A stretch of 64,000 nt of DNA from Teratosphaeria epicoccoides (lineage: Eukaryota; Ascomycota; Dothideomycetes; Mycosphaerellales; Teratosphaeriaceae): assembly GCA_021401465.1 (NCBI GenBank), contig JADDMT010000040.1, forward strand, positions 124,001 to 188,000, given 5' to 3'. The notes beneath the pieces are model-generated. The model did no database searches. It saw only the letters and a list, made by a program, of their open reading frames with translations, and had not been told where the DNA came from. The position numbers were made by a program, and so were the translations under genes. Positions 24,033 to 35,408 of this stretch are shown piece after piece; position 1 is the first letter of the stretch; every line of letters begins with the position of its first letter.

Positions 24033-25793
24033 CTAAAACCAATAGCTTTCGCCGCTTTGAGAGATGACGAATTCGCATCCCAAACCCTGCCCGTCTTCTT
24101 GCAATCTAGACTCATAGTCCTCCAGCTGCGCCAGAATATTCTCACTGACGTGCGCACCGTCTCTGAATGTATCCTTGACGTGAATAACTACTATTTTGAT
24201 ACCCTGCAACGGCGACTCACGGCTGGGACCAACACTGTTGTTGCTGTGGAAGCTGTTCGAGCGAGGTGATAGAGGGCCATTGCTGAGAGTCTCCATGGGA
24301 TTGTGGACCTCGAGCGACGGCGAAGTCATGGCAGTGTCGTAGGTATTCGTGTCTGGTACGCTGCCCCGTCGGACCTCTGGAAAGAGACGGCCGCTAGCCA
24401 GGCTTTTGCTGCGTTTGCGGTCATATTCGAACGGTGTTTGTTTTGCGATGATTTCCAAACCATTGTGCCCTGATCGTTTCCGTTTCTTGCCGCTCCTTTC
24501 AAGTGCTCGTACTGTTCGCGCCTCGCCCACTAAGCCTGCCAGCACTTGTAGCTCGGCAATGACATGGCGCGGACAGAGGTGACCGAATAGGAAAGCATCC
24601 GCCTGGCTGTCATCGTAGCTGCATTCGATGAAGATCCCGCCAAGTAAGCTATGTGCGATCTTGCGTGCTGCTTCTTGCCATACGAGCCTGTTTCGAGGAG
24701 CCAGAGAAAGCGAATCTGGCTCGACGTCACCAAAGATGAGCACTTCTCTCGCAGTTCCAATATCCCGAATGAAGTAAGCTGTGCTGTCGACTACGCACGA
24801 AGTCTCTGAAGCGGCCGTTATACGCGGGGACGGATGTTGATGGCTGGAATAAAAGCTGTTCCTCTGCTGCACACCCGGCGTACCAGGGCCGGACGAGTGC
24901 TGCATAGATGCGGTCCTCGCCATCGGCTGTGATTGCTCACCAGTGACCGGCTGTGCGTCAGACAGACCGGCGATACTGCCTCGATGAACGTGACTCGGCG
25001 GGCTTTTGGTACAGAGACCGTGTGACACTTTGAAAGCTCGCACGCCCAGCCCATCCACAACATCAATGTATCCTCTTCCCTCACCCTCACCCATCATCAC
25101 ATCACCACCTTCCTTCAGGCGTTGGAAGGTCACGAAGCCCACGCCTCCATCCTCGTCTGTAAGATTAGGCCAAATTACATCGTTGAAGATGTGCTGCTTG
25201 ATGGCCTCTACCGTGCCAGGTAAGGCTGCCAGCGTTTTTGGCTTAGTAGTCGCATGGAAGGCTGCAGTGTTGATGGTGAATCCCGAAATGTGATCCAGAT
25301 GAGGGTGAGTGATTAGATAGGTGGAGATGTATGAGTGCAACAAATGAAGGGCGTTTGCTCTCGCGGACGCGTTTGGAAATTTCAGGCCCGCAAATGGCCC
25401 TCTGCATAAGACCGTCGGCTCAGGATTCGGTGGCTGCTCGTCCTCTGACAAAGGCGAAGGCGACAGACTGGTCCTTGCCAAGGCTTTGCTTGCGCCTTGT
25501 GTCCCACTGCCGTTCGCTAACACGCCGTTGCTCCCCAGTCTGCCATTGTCGCTGACACGTGGAAAATCACCCTCTAGGATGCGCACAATGGACGCCAGAT
25601 GCGAGCCGGCGTCAACGGCTAAAACCGAGCCTCTTGCCCAATTGCTTTCGACCGACCGCACAAGAAAGGCAGTCACGCTTTCCTCGCTGGGTCCACCTGA
25701 GTTGCCGAGACATATCACCTGCAGCACTGGCTTGCGGCCAACGAGGCCAGTATGTGACTCTGTCGTCTCTTCAGTCTTAACTGAGTCCCGCAT
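24033..25793 (-). CDS. PDE1: Low-affinity class II cAMP phosphodiesterase
   Basis: Hydrolyses 3',5'-cyclic AMP to AMP, lowering protein kinase A signalling. 586 aa, apparently one exon. It has the metallo-beta-lactamase-like fold of class II PDEs. LQVICLGNSGGPSEESVTAFLVR starts the domain, and the metal site is ITHPHLDHISGF (H163-x-H-x-D-H168). KVSHG and LIFGDVEPDS give the later His and Asp ligands, followed by GGIFIECSYDDSQ. Low-complexity inserts at about residues 80-130 and 270-330, and a basic segment (SGKKRKRS, YDRKRSKS) before the final strand, are usual in filamentous fungi. The terminal part contains IKIVVIHVKDTF and ILAQLEDYESRLQ. Confidence 0.95.
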   Translation of the reverse strand: MRDSVKTEETTESHTGLVGRKPVLQVICLGNSGGPSEESVTAFLVRSVESNWARGSVLAVDAGSHLASIVRILEGDFPRVSDNGRLGSNGVLANGSGTQGASKALARTSLSPSPLSEDEQPPNPEPTVLCRGPFAGLKFPNASARANALHLLHSYISTYLITHPHLDHISGFTINTAAFHATTKPKTLAALPGTVEAIKQHIFNDVIWPNLTDEDGGVGFVTFQRLKEGGDVMMGEGEGRGYIDVVDGLGVRAFKVSHGLCTKSPPSHVHRGSIAGLSDAQPVTGEQSQPMARTASMQHSSGPGTPGVQQRNSFYSSHQHPSPRITAASETSCVVDSTAYFIRDIGTAREVLIFGDVEPDSLSLAPRNRLVWQEAARKIAHSLLGGIFIECSYDDSQADAFLFGHLCPRHVIAELQVLAGLVGEARTVRALERSGKKRKRSGHNGLEIIAKQTPFEYDRKRSKSLASGRLFPEVRRGSVPDTNTYDTAMTSPSLEVHNPMETLSNGPLSPRSNSFHSNNSVGPSRESPLQGIKIVVIHVKDTFRDGAHVSENILAQLEDYESRLQEDGQGLGCEFVISQSGESYWF

Positions 25794-26885
25794 TTGGGCG
25801 CATGTATCCGATCTGGCCGCCGCTGCCGTCCGCCTGTCTCGAATGAAAACCCGATTTCTGCGACCTCATTCGACTGCTCAGGTAGCGAGCAGTGCCAGTA
25901 TATGGCTCAGTCTGCCTCCTCCGCGCCCACTCTCTGACCGATATTTTGGTGCTTGCTCAAGTCCCCGCACGATTGCTCCCTCGAGCCTGGGCACGTGCTG
26001 CCTTGTCCGATTGTTCTGCAGGCTGGCGTGCATTCGTCACAGCTGCATGCAGTGTTCCGTTGGGCGCGATCTGGTGCGTCTCTTGGCTGATACCTCCTAC
26101 GAGTGCCGTCACCAAGTCGCGAAAATCAAAGTGCAGAAATGCGAATCACATAAGATGTTGTCTGACAGTCGCAGCCTCGCTCACTATCAACGAGAAGTGA
26201 CTGTTATGAAGGCAACCTCGTTTCAGTCGTAACTGCCAGTGCTCTATACTTGATTCAAGAAAGAGCCAGGATCGTTGACTTGTAAAGTCATGGAAAGTGA
26301 AAACGATCTCTACGCGGCAGCACAAGCCCATCGAGAGTTGGTCGCTATCTACTGTAGTACGGCGGTACGGCGCAACTCAAAATCGAGCCAAGACGCCCGA
26401 CCAAGGTGTGACCCTGCCCACCCATGCATACGTACACCGTTTCCGGAGAGTCATCGTTCTCTGAGCCAACAATAACAGATTATTATTAGGCCTTGGCTCT
26501 CCTCGTCCGATCGCCTGCAAAGTCGTCCATAGAACAGCACTCGCGTTCCGACATGCTTTCCGCACAACGTGGCGCGTTGAGACGCGCTGGGGCGCACGGA
26601 AGATCTGCAGAGCATTCCAGATGTCCGTAGGGCTGACATTCCTCGACCACAACCGAGAGTGTCGAGATGTCTTGGTTGTCATGGAGCGTGCTGCATCGAA
26701 TGCGGCACTCTCACCGCTTGGAGTCACCTGCAAGCTCCAGGCGGGAGAGAGCTTGTGCGTGCGCAAGCAGCATGAGGTAAGGCATGAATGTTGTTCGTGG
26801 GTGTTTCGAAAAGCGCACTATCGATGAGAGTAAGTCGGTCGTGCTTCTACATAGGCCTTCTTGCTGCTCGAAAGCTTGCGTCTGA
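25794..26885. promoter_or_regulatory. PDE1 upstream region, no gene seen
   Basis: About 1.1 kb. The plus-strand open frames running through it are antisense to PDE1 or lack any signature. It presumably holds the PDE1 promoter. Confidence 0.4.
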
Positions 26886-27998
26886 CTACCAGACGCTTGC
26901 AGCGATGGTCTGAAGACACTGAGTGTCTCTCTCTGTGAACATATCTACACCATCTATGTAATCGCATTTGGCAAAGTCGGGAGAGACATCCCGGTCTATA
27001 TATCCCTTCACCAATTTCGGCGTGTAATATATAGACCTATCGTACTTCGTCATCGGGAAGCCCTTCTTCACGCGATGTACCAGGTCCGGATCGGACGTGA
27101 AGTATCGCCCAGACACGATTCCCACGTCATAATATGCATATTTGACGTCCACAGCCTCGTGGGCGGACTGTGCTGTGAACCCTCCAGAAAGCAATACAGG
27201 CGAGGCATCATCCCAAAGCTTCACCAGCTCCGCGCTTCAACGAGTTCGAGAAAGCCAATTTTGAGCTTCTTCAGCTCACCGGCGAGGTCCGAAAAAGTCG
27301 GCACCGGGTCGTCCATTAACATATCTAGGAAGTCAATCCAGGGACTCGGCGGCATAGCCATGCACTCAAGTCCGATTGCTGCATTAATGGCCTTAGTTAC
27401 TTCGAGATGAAAACGGCAGCGATTCTCAACGCTACCTCCCAATTGGTCCGGACGCTTATTGCACGTGTCTTGCAGGGACTGATCAGGCAGATACCCATTG
27501 CCAACGTGGACCTCGATGCCGTCAAAACCAGCTTCAATCGCATCCTTGGCGGCCTGAGCGTATTCCTTGATGGTCTCTCGGATCTCGGCCTCCGTCATTC
27601 CCGCAGGTCTCAAGCTGCCCTCAGCACGGCCGAAGAAGACTTCCGCTTCGCGCCATTGATGGCGATATCTTCCGCATTGCCGGCACGACCTTGTGCCCAT
27701 ACTTGGCACCAGATTCTGCAGTCTTCGGCGTGCACAGCATCGACTATTTCCCTCCAGGCATCGATCTGCGCTTTTGACCAGATGCTGGGGGCGAATCTCT
27801 TGCCGGCGTGCCGTTCTGAGATTCGTATTGCTTCACCAATCATCAGTGTTCCAGGCAAGCAGGCACGGTGGACGTCGTACTCTGCCGAAGCGTTAGCGGT
27901 AGCCGTGGTGCATTTCCGGCATCTGGTCAACGGAGCCATTGCGACGCGATGCGCCAATCCCCATGGCCAATCCTGATGGGAGTGAATAACTTGCTCAT
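26886..27998 (-). pseudogene. Old yellow enzyme (NADH:flavin oxidoreductase), decayed
   Basis: Clear OYE-family sequence in three reading frames. The start at 27998 gives MSKLFTPIRIG. The frame then slips and resumes as LAHRVAMAPLTRCR...AQGRAGNAEDIAINGA. It slips again before MTEAEIRETIKEYAQAAKDAIEAGFDGIEVH...GGSVENRCRFHLEVTKA, reaching VPTFSDLAGELKKLKIGFLELVEAR. Next comes a stop, and the last part resumes in another frame as LWDDASPVLLSGGFTAQSAHEAV through KYDRSIYYTPKLVKGYI. Between LVEAR and LWDD about 15-20 codons found in relatives are absent. The usual HGANGYL is VHVGNGYL and DQFLQDT is DQSLQDT. No simple intron model repairs these breaks. The gene is probably non-functional. Confidence 0.85.
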
Positions 27999-29156
27999 AT
28001 TGCTTTACAAGTATGTGGTTAGAGACTCCTGGCTGATGAATATATCAGATTGTAGTATCTTGCAGAAATTTTTCTACAAAGCGCAGCTGGTCGCATGACC
28101 CAAAGACTGCCACACGCATACACTTCATGTACTCTCGCTATCGACATGACCCTCGTCGATCGCTGTAACATCGTTGCTTGTGAGACTTTGGAAAGATACT
28201 GCAACAGCTGCCGCCCTTGTGGTTTTTTCCATTGCTGTCGTCTGGTCGACAAGACGCTGGAGATACACGCCTCGCATCCAAATTACGGATATGATCATGA
28301 CTATCAAGGCTACGGCGGAGAGGGGGCCAAGGATGCCGAGATTGCTGTATGGTTTGTTATTATTTACGATGAAGTAAGTACGATCCGAACGCATTCGAAG
28401 GGAGTCGCGTATGCCGAAGCAGGTTGCGGAACGATCAGTCTTCAGTGGCGGTGGCATGTCCCAGCCGAATCTGCCAGAGAATCTAGGCGGCCCACCTCGC
28501 ATCAATAAGCGGCATTGCATGGCGGAGTGTGAGTATGACAGGAGCATCACAGTCGAGCCGGATTCTGGCGGCTGTTTCGGCAGTTCCAAAAGCACGATAT
28601 GAAGTTGTGCGTTGTCAAGTTGTTGTGGACAGCGTGCCGGCAAATCGTCTGATGGTCTGAGGTGAGATCATGGCCAGCATTGTCTTGTCTCTGACGACCG
28701 ACGAATCAATTTTGAGCCATGGCGTCTTCCGTGTCGAAAACCCCATTTCTCGGATGTAACCAGTTCAGACTGTGAGTGACGCTCAGTCGGCATCGTATGC
28801 ATCTGCACGGAACATTTTAATACGGGCTTCGCTGCTATGGTGCATGATGACTGCTGAGTCTGTGGCTGTCTGTCAGTGGCGATGCCGTCGCGAAGGCGCT
28901 GAGCGTGTCTCCGCTATCGGGCAGCGCACTGTGCCTATCATCAATAACCTCACCTCGGCCAGCGCCATGTCAGTATCACACATTACAAAAGTTGGAAATG
29001 CATATAGATGATGGACTGTCAAGTGTAGGTCAGGTAGCGTCATCTCGACTCGATCTCTCCTCCTCGGTACCCACCCCGTCCCCTCCTATGATCTTCACCT
29101 CGTCCTACGACGATAAGACAGCGCTCTAGGGACGTTCATCAGGGTATAACCGAGCA
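27999..29156. other. Intergenic with one doubtful membrane-protein frame
   Basis: Contains the frame described at 28125-28547, and otherwise nothing recognised. The right end is the amidase promoter. Confidence 0.35.
28125..28547 (-). CDS. Hypothetical single-pass membrane protein (doubtful)
   Basis: 140 codons from ATG 28547. The only notable part is a likely transmembrane helix, LGILGPLSAVALIVMIISVIW, followed by basic and Ala/Val-rich residues. No family or intron support. It could be a chance frame. Confidence 0.25.
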   Translation of the reverse strand: MLLSYSHSAMQCRLLMRGGPPRFSGRFGWDMPPPLKTDRSATCFGIRDSLRMRSDRTYFIVNNNKPYSNLGILGPLSAVALIVMIISVIWMRGVYLQRLVDQTTAMEKTTRAAAVAVSFQSLTSNDVTAIDEGHVDSEST

Positions 29157-30530
29157 ATGACCCTTCAACCGTACCGCCTCACAGCTACGCAAGCCATCCA
29201 GGCTATTCAAGCCGGCACTCTCACGGTAGAGAGATACGCCAATTCGCTCATCAAGCACATCGAGGCCCGTGATCCTGTCGTCAAGGCTTGGGCCCACTTT
29301 GATCCTTCGCAAGTTCTTGAGCAAGCGCGAGCATTGGACAATGTACCTGAGGAGAAACGGGGGCCACTTCATGGAGTGGGCATCGCCGTGAAGGATGTCA
29401 TCTACACAAAAGGTTTGTCTCCTACTAAGTTCACGCAGATCTCTCTGACTAGATAGGCAGGTATGCCCACTCAGCACAACTCGCCAATTTACGAGAAAGA
29501 TCAGCCAGAAGTGGATGCTGCGAGCGTTATCATGCTCAGGAACGCCGGCGCTTTGATTTTAGGCAAGACAAGAACCACCGAATTTGCTTCGACTGTAGAA
29601 GGTCCCGGCACATCGAACCCTCACGGCCCGGATCGTAGTCCAGGCGGCTCGTCTTCCGGATCAGGAGCAGCAGTTGGCGATTTCCAAGCTCCAATTGGTC
29701 TGGGCACGCAGACGGGAGGCTCGACCATTCGACCTGGAAGCTTCAACGGTGTGTATGCGTTGAAGCCAACCTGGAACAGCATCTCGCGCGAAGGCCAAAA
29801 GATATATTCACTCATTCTGGACACTCTCGGACTCTTTGCTCGCTCAGTGGAAGACCTCGAACTTCTGACGACTGTGTTCGGGTTGAAGGACGACTTGCCA
29901 CCTGTGTCGCCTAGCTCAGGCGTCAAAGGCCTCAGATTTGCATTCTTGAATACCATGGTGTGGGATCAGGCAGGCCCGGGTACTAGAGCCGCACTGATCA
30001 AAGGCGCCGAGCTGCTCAAATCCCATGGCGCAAAAGTAATGGATATCGTCTTTCCCGAAGAGTTCGCCAAGCTACCTGAATGGCATACATGTGTCCTTTA
30101 TGGCGACGGTCGCGTGGCCTTTCGACCGGAGTATCAGACTGCGAAGTCCAAGCTCAATCAGTTTCTCATCGACCACGTGGAAGAGAAATGGGGTTACACG
30201 CGGAAGCAATACCTGGAAGCTTTCGATGGCATCTCTGCACTGAGGCCGAAATGGGACGCGATCGCTCAGCAGTATGATGCAGTCGTTGTGCCTAGTGTGC
30301 CTGACGAGGCGCCTGTGGGTATCGAGAGCACGGGAAACGCAGTATTCAATAGTATGTGGACTGCTCTGCACGTACCGGTGATCAACATCCCAGGGTTCAA
30401 GGGCGAAAATGGGATGCCGGTGGGTCTCAGTCTGGTGCTGCCACGATACAGGGCTCAGCAATTGCTTGCTGTGGCGAAGGAAGTGGGTAAGGTATGGGAG
30501 CTGGAAGGTGGTTGGAAGAATGAGCGATGA
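29157..30530 (+). CDS. Amidase-signature family hydrolase
   Basis: 441 aa from exons 29157-29412 and 29461-30530 (48-nt intron, joining VIYTK-GMPTQHNSP). It has the Ser-cisSer-Lys triad of the family: Lys in GVGIAVKDV (K79), the Gly/Ser-rich PGGSSSGSGAA (cis-Ser near 153), and TQTGGSTIRP (nucleophile near S173). It hydrolyses a carboxamide, with the substrate unknown. It is too short and divergent in the C-terminus to be called a GatA subunit, and resembles fungal amidases of secondary or nitrogen metabolism. No signal peptide. Confidence 0.92.
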
Positions 30531-30927
30531 CGGAATTTGGCTGCCTGATGATCGTTCGACGCTACTCCGTAGAATGTAAGTCTCAGGGAAGTGATACGGC
30601 TGAGACGTTCAACGTTCCTGAGATCTCTTGGATTCAACGACGAAGTGACGCGCAGCTAAATAGAGGCCTTGGCCGGGCATTGTATGTTGCAGCATTCAAT
30701 GAGATTTGCAACGGATCATGAGCAGCTGACGAGGATGCAACAATCTTGACAGTCCATGATACATTAATACGTGCCCTATACTCCTCATCCTCGCCGTCTA
30801 CCGTGTGTAAGGGAAACATGTGCCAAAGAACTTCCTAACGCCCTTTGTTGGGCAAGCAGTCAAAGCTGTGTGCCTGCCAACCTCATCAACTCTTCAAGCC
30901 ATCAATCCCCGGGCCCTTGTAAGCCCA
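30531..30927. other. Convergent intergenic spacer
   Basis: 3' UTRs of the amidase and of the 2EXR-like relic. Nothing else seen. Confidence 0.4.
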
Positions 30928-31848
30928 TCACCAATCCTCTTCCTCCTCCTCCTGACTCGCGTCGATCGCCGTGGCCCCCGTCTCCGGCTCGACATTCATT
31001 GACTTCCTCATCATCTGATCTGCCCACTGGTTGGCGATAGCAGCAACCTGTTCCGCGTACTTGGTCAGTCTAGTATGGAGAAGGCCAAGAGGTCGAGCAT
31101 GATACGCCGCAATCACCACGTTCCGAACGCTCCACATCTGCAGAGTCTCGATGGCGTGCTTGAGCTTCCTCCGGTCGAGCCGCCTTTCCAGTGCGATATC
31201 TGGGTCGACGTTGATGTTGGGCTCAACAAACCAGACCAACTCCTTCAATTCTCGAGACTTGATCTCCAGACGCTTTCGGATCGTCTTGCTGTACCAGCAG
31301 ATGTGGCGATACATAGTCGGGCGAGCAAATAGCACGAGACTACTTTCCAAGCAAATTAGACGCAAAGATGTTGATAGCTCTCCACTCATCGAATACGAAA
31401 GAATTGGCGGCGAAGGGAAGAAGGCTGACCGGGTCGTGGATTTGGCGGCACGTGAGGAGTAGCGGCAACCCTGGCACAGGACAATGTTCTGTCAACTTCC
31501 CTTCCTCATCCAAGCAGCTCAAGTCGCAAGAAATCTAGGCGGTGTGCCAAATCGACGTCTGCTCCTTAATCTGCTGTGCATCTCCCATATCGTCTTAATT
31601 ACGGCGCTTACAGACGTTGTAAAGCAGATGATACACCATGCGTCCTCGCCTAAGGTGAGTGCGCTTGTGCCGCACGTGGAAGTTGTGTCCTCCGAGCGCC
31701 ATGCGGAAGATACGATCACGCAGCTCCGGCGGAAGGCTCAGGAGACGTGGATAGCCTTGCTTGGTTTTTTTGAAGTCGAAACCGGGAGCACAGCCTTCTT
31801 TGACTCCTTGCAGGCTACAGCAGCATAGGCGTTGGAAATGGAAGCCAT
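30928..31848 (-). pseudogene. F-box-like/2EXR-type fungal protein, frame-disrupted
   Basis: Pieces of one protein appear in order on the minus strand but in different frames. ATG 31848 gives MASISNAYAAVACKESKK. A shift, possibly in the A7 run near 31765, leads to LLSLPPELRDRIFRMALGGHNFHV, the F-box-like start of the 2EXR/DUF7730 class. Two in-frame stops then precede LPLLLTCRQIHDPVSLLPFAANSFVFDEW. After another shift the rest is LVLFARPTMYRHICWYSKT...ELVWFVEPNINVDPD, ending in an acidic tail. A noncanonical intron could hide the two stops, but the other two shifts remain. Such genes are numerous and fast-evolving in filamentous ascomycetes. Function unknown. Confidence 0.65.
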
Positions 31849-33263
31849 AGTCGGCAGTTATGTGAGAGAGTGATAGGTTGTTATCTCGAGTGGATTCGAG
31901 GATTGTTGTGTTGATGAAGTTTGCTGTTGTGTGTGTCGGGATATACGAGTTTTTTGGTAGTTGGCGACTGTGTGAGAAGGAAAAAAAAGCTTTTAAAACA
32001 AATGGCCAGGAGTTGTCATGCCTGGTCGGAATGTTCAGTGAAGACGGTGGTCCGGTCTATTCGGTCAGACTGATTGAATTAATACCGTCGGTTCTAATTG
32101 GTCTAGAGGTCTAGATCCAATCGGTTGATAGTAGGAGTCCTCGCTGAGCGTTGGTCCAGTTAGCTTTGAGCTTGTGATCTGACTGACTGGTGGTGCTCTA
32201 TTCGAAAGATGAAATAGAGCTTGTGGCAAGAGATCTCATGTGTAGTAATATTGGCCTTAGCAACGGCGAGATCAATTGCGACGACGAATTAAAGAGTAGT
32301 GAAGATGGCGATGGCGGCGAACAGATATTTCAGACTGACACCGCTTTGTAACACTAGACATCTTCAATTGAATACTAAGTGCCACAATTCAGTCAGCTTC
32401 AACCAACGAACCAACTGAATCAGCAGTTCAGTCCGGTTGTAAGACCTCCAACCGCTCCGACTGAAGCGTGGTCTTCCCTGGAAGTGCTTCCGCGCGTCAC
32501 CTTCGATGGTGAACAATCGATACGATCGGCCGGTATCAGTCATGGTCGGAGTTGCAATGACAGATGCCTGTACTCACATCAGCTTAGAAGCCTAGCGATG
32601 GCTTTGTCGAGTGAACTGGCGTCGTCGAAGGATACACTCAAACGTCCCAAGCCAGCGTCACACAACTTGCTCGTCACAGATACTTACCTTCAATGAAGTT
32701 TGAGCATACTCGTAGGGCTGTCATGTGATCAACGTATGCCTTGCTCAAGGAAGCTGCCTAGCCAGATGGCGGAAGCCAGGATTTCACATGCTGACCTCAG
32801 TAGATTGAGTCCTCTCTGTGGTCCACCTCACTGTGGCATCGGAAATGGTCTGATAGCGAGCATGGCAACCTCGCACGCACCGTCTTCAATTGTGTAAATG
32901 TATGAGTGTATTATTGTGTACCGTTGTGCTGCTGTGGTACTGCTTGCAAGAATGTGTTGTATTACGCCGAACTTCTATCTGTAGTCAGCGTTGAAAGAGT
33001 GGGACAGCAAGGCATGCACTGATCGGAGACATACAGTAATTATCAACATGCACTGATCATAAGCATGCAGTAATCACAGATATGCACTGATCAAAGGTCA
33101 GCTTCGGCACTATTCGATCAGCATATGTGCTCACCATCCATATGAGCCATTTCTCCACGCCATTTGGCCACTCTGGACACAATCAGCATGATCTTCCCAG
33201 AGTGCGTAGCCGACGGAGGCGTCCATATCGAGAGCCTCGTTCCGTCTCAGACTAGCAGAAGCA
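31849..33263. other. Long intergenic stretch with short tandem repeats
   Basis: 1.4 kb without a defensible gene. It contains AT-rich and degenerate words, and a 34-bp repeat at 33014-33092. The right end holds the Ccg-9 3' UTR. Confidence 0.4.
33014..33092. repeat. 34-bp tandem repeat, about 2.3 copies
   Basis: ATGCACTGATC begins at 33014, 33048 and 33082, so the period is exactly 34 bp. A second word, CAGTAAT, recurs in the same phase. Confidence 0.8.
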
Positions 33264-35408
33264 TCACGTGGTCCAGTCTCTGGGCAGCCAAGTCTCGCCG
33301 TCATCCTGAATACGCTCACCCGCCTCCGCCCTCGCCAGGTCCCAGATCCACTTCCCATCCGGCTCCAGCTTCTCGCCCTTCGACAGCTTGTCTGCAAGAT
33401 ACATCCAGCAGACAGCATTACCGACGGTGCCGACCTCGTCACTGACGTGCGAGGCTGCGAACTCGGACATTTCCTTGTAGCGCATCTCTTCGGAGAATAA
33501 GAGGTCCAGATACTTGGCCACGGCCTTGTAATCGCCTGGGTCGACGAGGAAGCCTGACTTGTCGGGTTGGATCTAGCTCATTTGTCACTCAATTTGCTTA
33601 TCCTCGGAGTCGCTCTTACTCACCTGCAATGGGATACCGCCAGCCTTGCTAGCAATGACAGGGACGCCTTTGTGCAGCGCTTCGGACACCTTCACTTCGA
33701 AACCCTCTCTCGTGCTCAGCTGCAGCGCAACCTTCGCATTGCTCATCAATGCATTCAGGATCTGATCGGTCGGACCTAATCTCATTACCACAACACATTC
33801 CTTGATGTCACTGTACTTTGTGTCGAGCAGCTCGAGCATCTCGTTCAGCACCCAGGTCCCGTCAGGGTCATCCACAGAGTAATGACCGGCTACCACAAGC
33901 TGCGGGGTCTCCTCTCGGCTCTTTGAACTGCAGAATTTGGAGTTGCGGCGAAATTCGGCATAGCTAGCCAGGACGTCCGGAATGCCTTTTGACGGGTCGA
34001 AGCGAGCAATTTGAACGATGTAGTCGCGCCTGGGATACTGCAACCGTGTCATCATCTGCCGCTGACATTCTGTGTTGAATTCGTGAAGGTAGTATTGATT
34101 GTCAAAGTCGCTCAGCTCCTTGTTCAGACCGTCAAGCCAGTCAGTAGTCGCAGGCATGTATGCGAGCATCTTGTGTGGCACTGATTTTGGTACGAAAGCG
34201 GAGACAGGATGGCTGATGAGGACGTCAGCATACAGGGCGGTTTTCCATACCCATTTCCAAACGCCGGCAGTAGGTGACGATGGTTCGTCTGCAAGGTCGG
34301 CGCGGATCTGGATGTGAGAGCGGAAAACGACCGGTCGCTCAGGATCGCACATCTTTGCGATGTCGACTATGCCAGGCATCTGAGGATCGTCGACAAAGAC
34401 TACGTCCACGCCGCCTTTAGATCTGGCAGCGAGCGGGCCGCCGTCTCTCGTCCAGAAGCGCTGGGCGTTGTAGTTGATCCACTTGTCAATGACGACCTGC
34501 TGGTCTTCCGTCAGGCGCTCTTCTGGCTTTGCAACGCCTTGAAGGATGTTGTGGTTCGTTTTCGTAATACGAAAGACTTCTGGCTTGGGCCTCGGTACCC
34601 ACCAAGTTGCGTCGACTCCTAGAAGGCGGTAGAAGCGGACAAGAGCATGGCGCATTAGAGCAACACCTCCACCCTGCGGCGTAGCAGAGAAGAACGCGAA
34701 CTTCTTCCCGCTTTGCTTCAGAGAGTCCGCATACTTGAGAGCCGCGCTCCACGTCTTTCCGTTGACTGTATTTCTGTACTGCTGGAGTGTTGTAAGGAGC
34801 GCGTGGCCAGCAACATCGACTTCGACCATGTTGTTAAGGCTCACTTGAACACGAGGCTGGCTGCTTGGGCCGAAGTGGCTGAGACATTTCCTTGCCATGG
34901 CGTCAGCTAACTCGTCGACGCTGTCGATCTGCTGTGCAGCTTGGAGCGAATCGCCATCGCGATTGTCGAAAACGATGGGAACGATGTCAAGTGCCGCCCA
35001 CAGCCGCGGCGGTGTCTCTGGACTGGCCTGAACAAGCTCTCTCGAGAGACCAGCGCCCAGGAACTTGTAGTGGTGCTCTTCCCTATAGTTTCTGACAGTG
35101 CAAACAAGGTATTCCGCGATTGCCTGGGCACGACGCTCCTTGTCCTTTGGCAAAGACGTAGGACAGGAGCCATCTTGCGAGACTTTGGCGTCGCGGGCCA
35201 CACTCAATGAGTGGACGGCGAAATCGATGGAATAGGTCCCATCATGACAAGCAAAGCCAATGTCGACCGAGTCTTCGGTTTCCTTGATAGCAATGCCTAC
35301 CCACAGCTTCGAAAGTGCGATGCCAATTTCTCCCGCTTTCTGCTTCAAACGGCGCATGCGCTCAATGTGCTTGCTGGGCGGTGCGATCTGGAAGGCATGC
35401 TTTTCCAT
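33264..35408 (-). CDS. CCG-9: Trehalose synthase/phosphorylase, clock-controlled gene 9 family (GT4)
   Basis: 697 aa from exons 33624-35408 and 33264-33572 (51-nt intron, joining AGGIPLQ to IQPDKSGFLVDPGDY). The N-terminal part FAFFSATPQGGGVALMRHALVRF matches the substrate loop of fungal trehalose phosphorylases. The GT4 nucleotide-sugar part has YIVQIARFDPSKGIPDVLASY, LVVAGH, and the EX7E-like STREGFEVKVSEALHKGVPVIASKAGGIPLQ. Family members make or break trehalose from glucose and a glucose donor in the cytosol. The Neurospora homologue is clock-controlled and needed for normal conidiation. ATG 35408 is chosen because the codons before it lack another ATG. Confidence 0.94.

Noticed and set aside
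25486..26232. 248-codon plus-strand frame
   Set aside because: Its first part is antisense to PDE1 and the rest has no protein signature.
29461..30530. GatA subunit of glutamyl-tRNA amidotransferase
   Set aside because: It has the amidase triad, but the C-terminal part and length fit general fungal amidases better than GatA.
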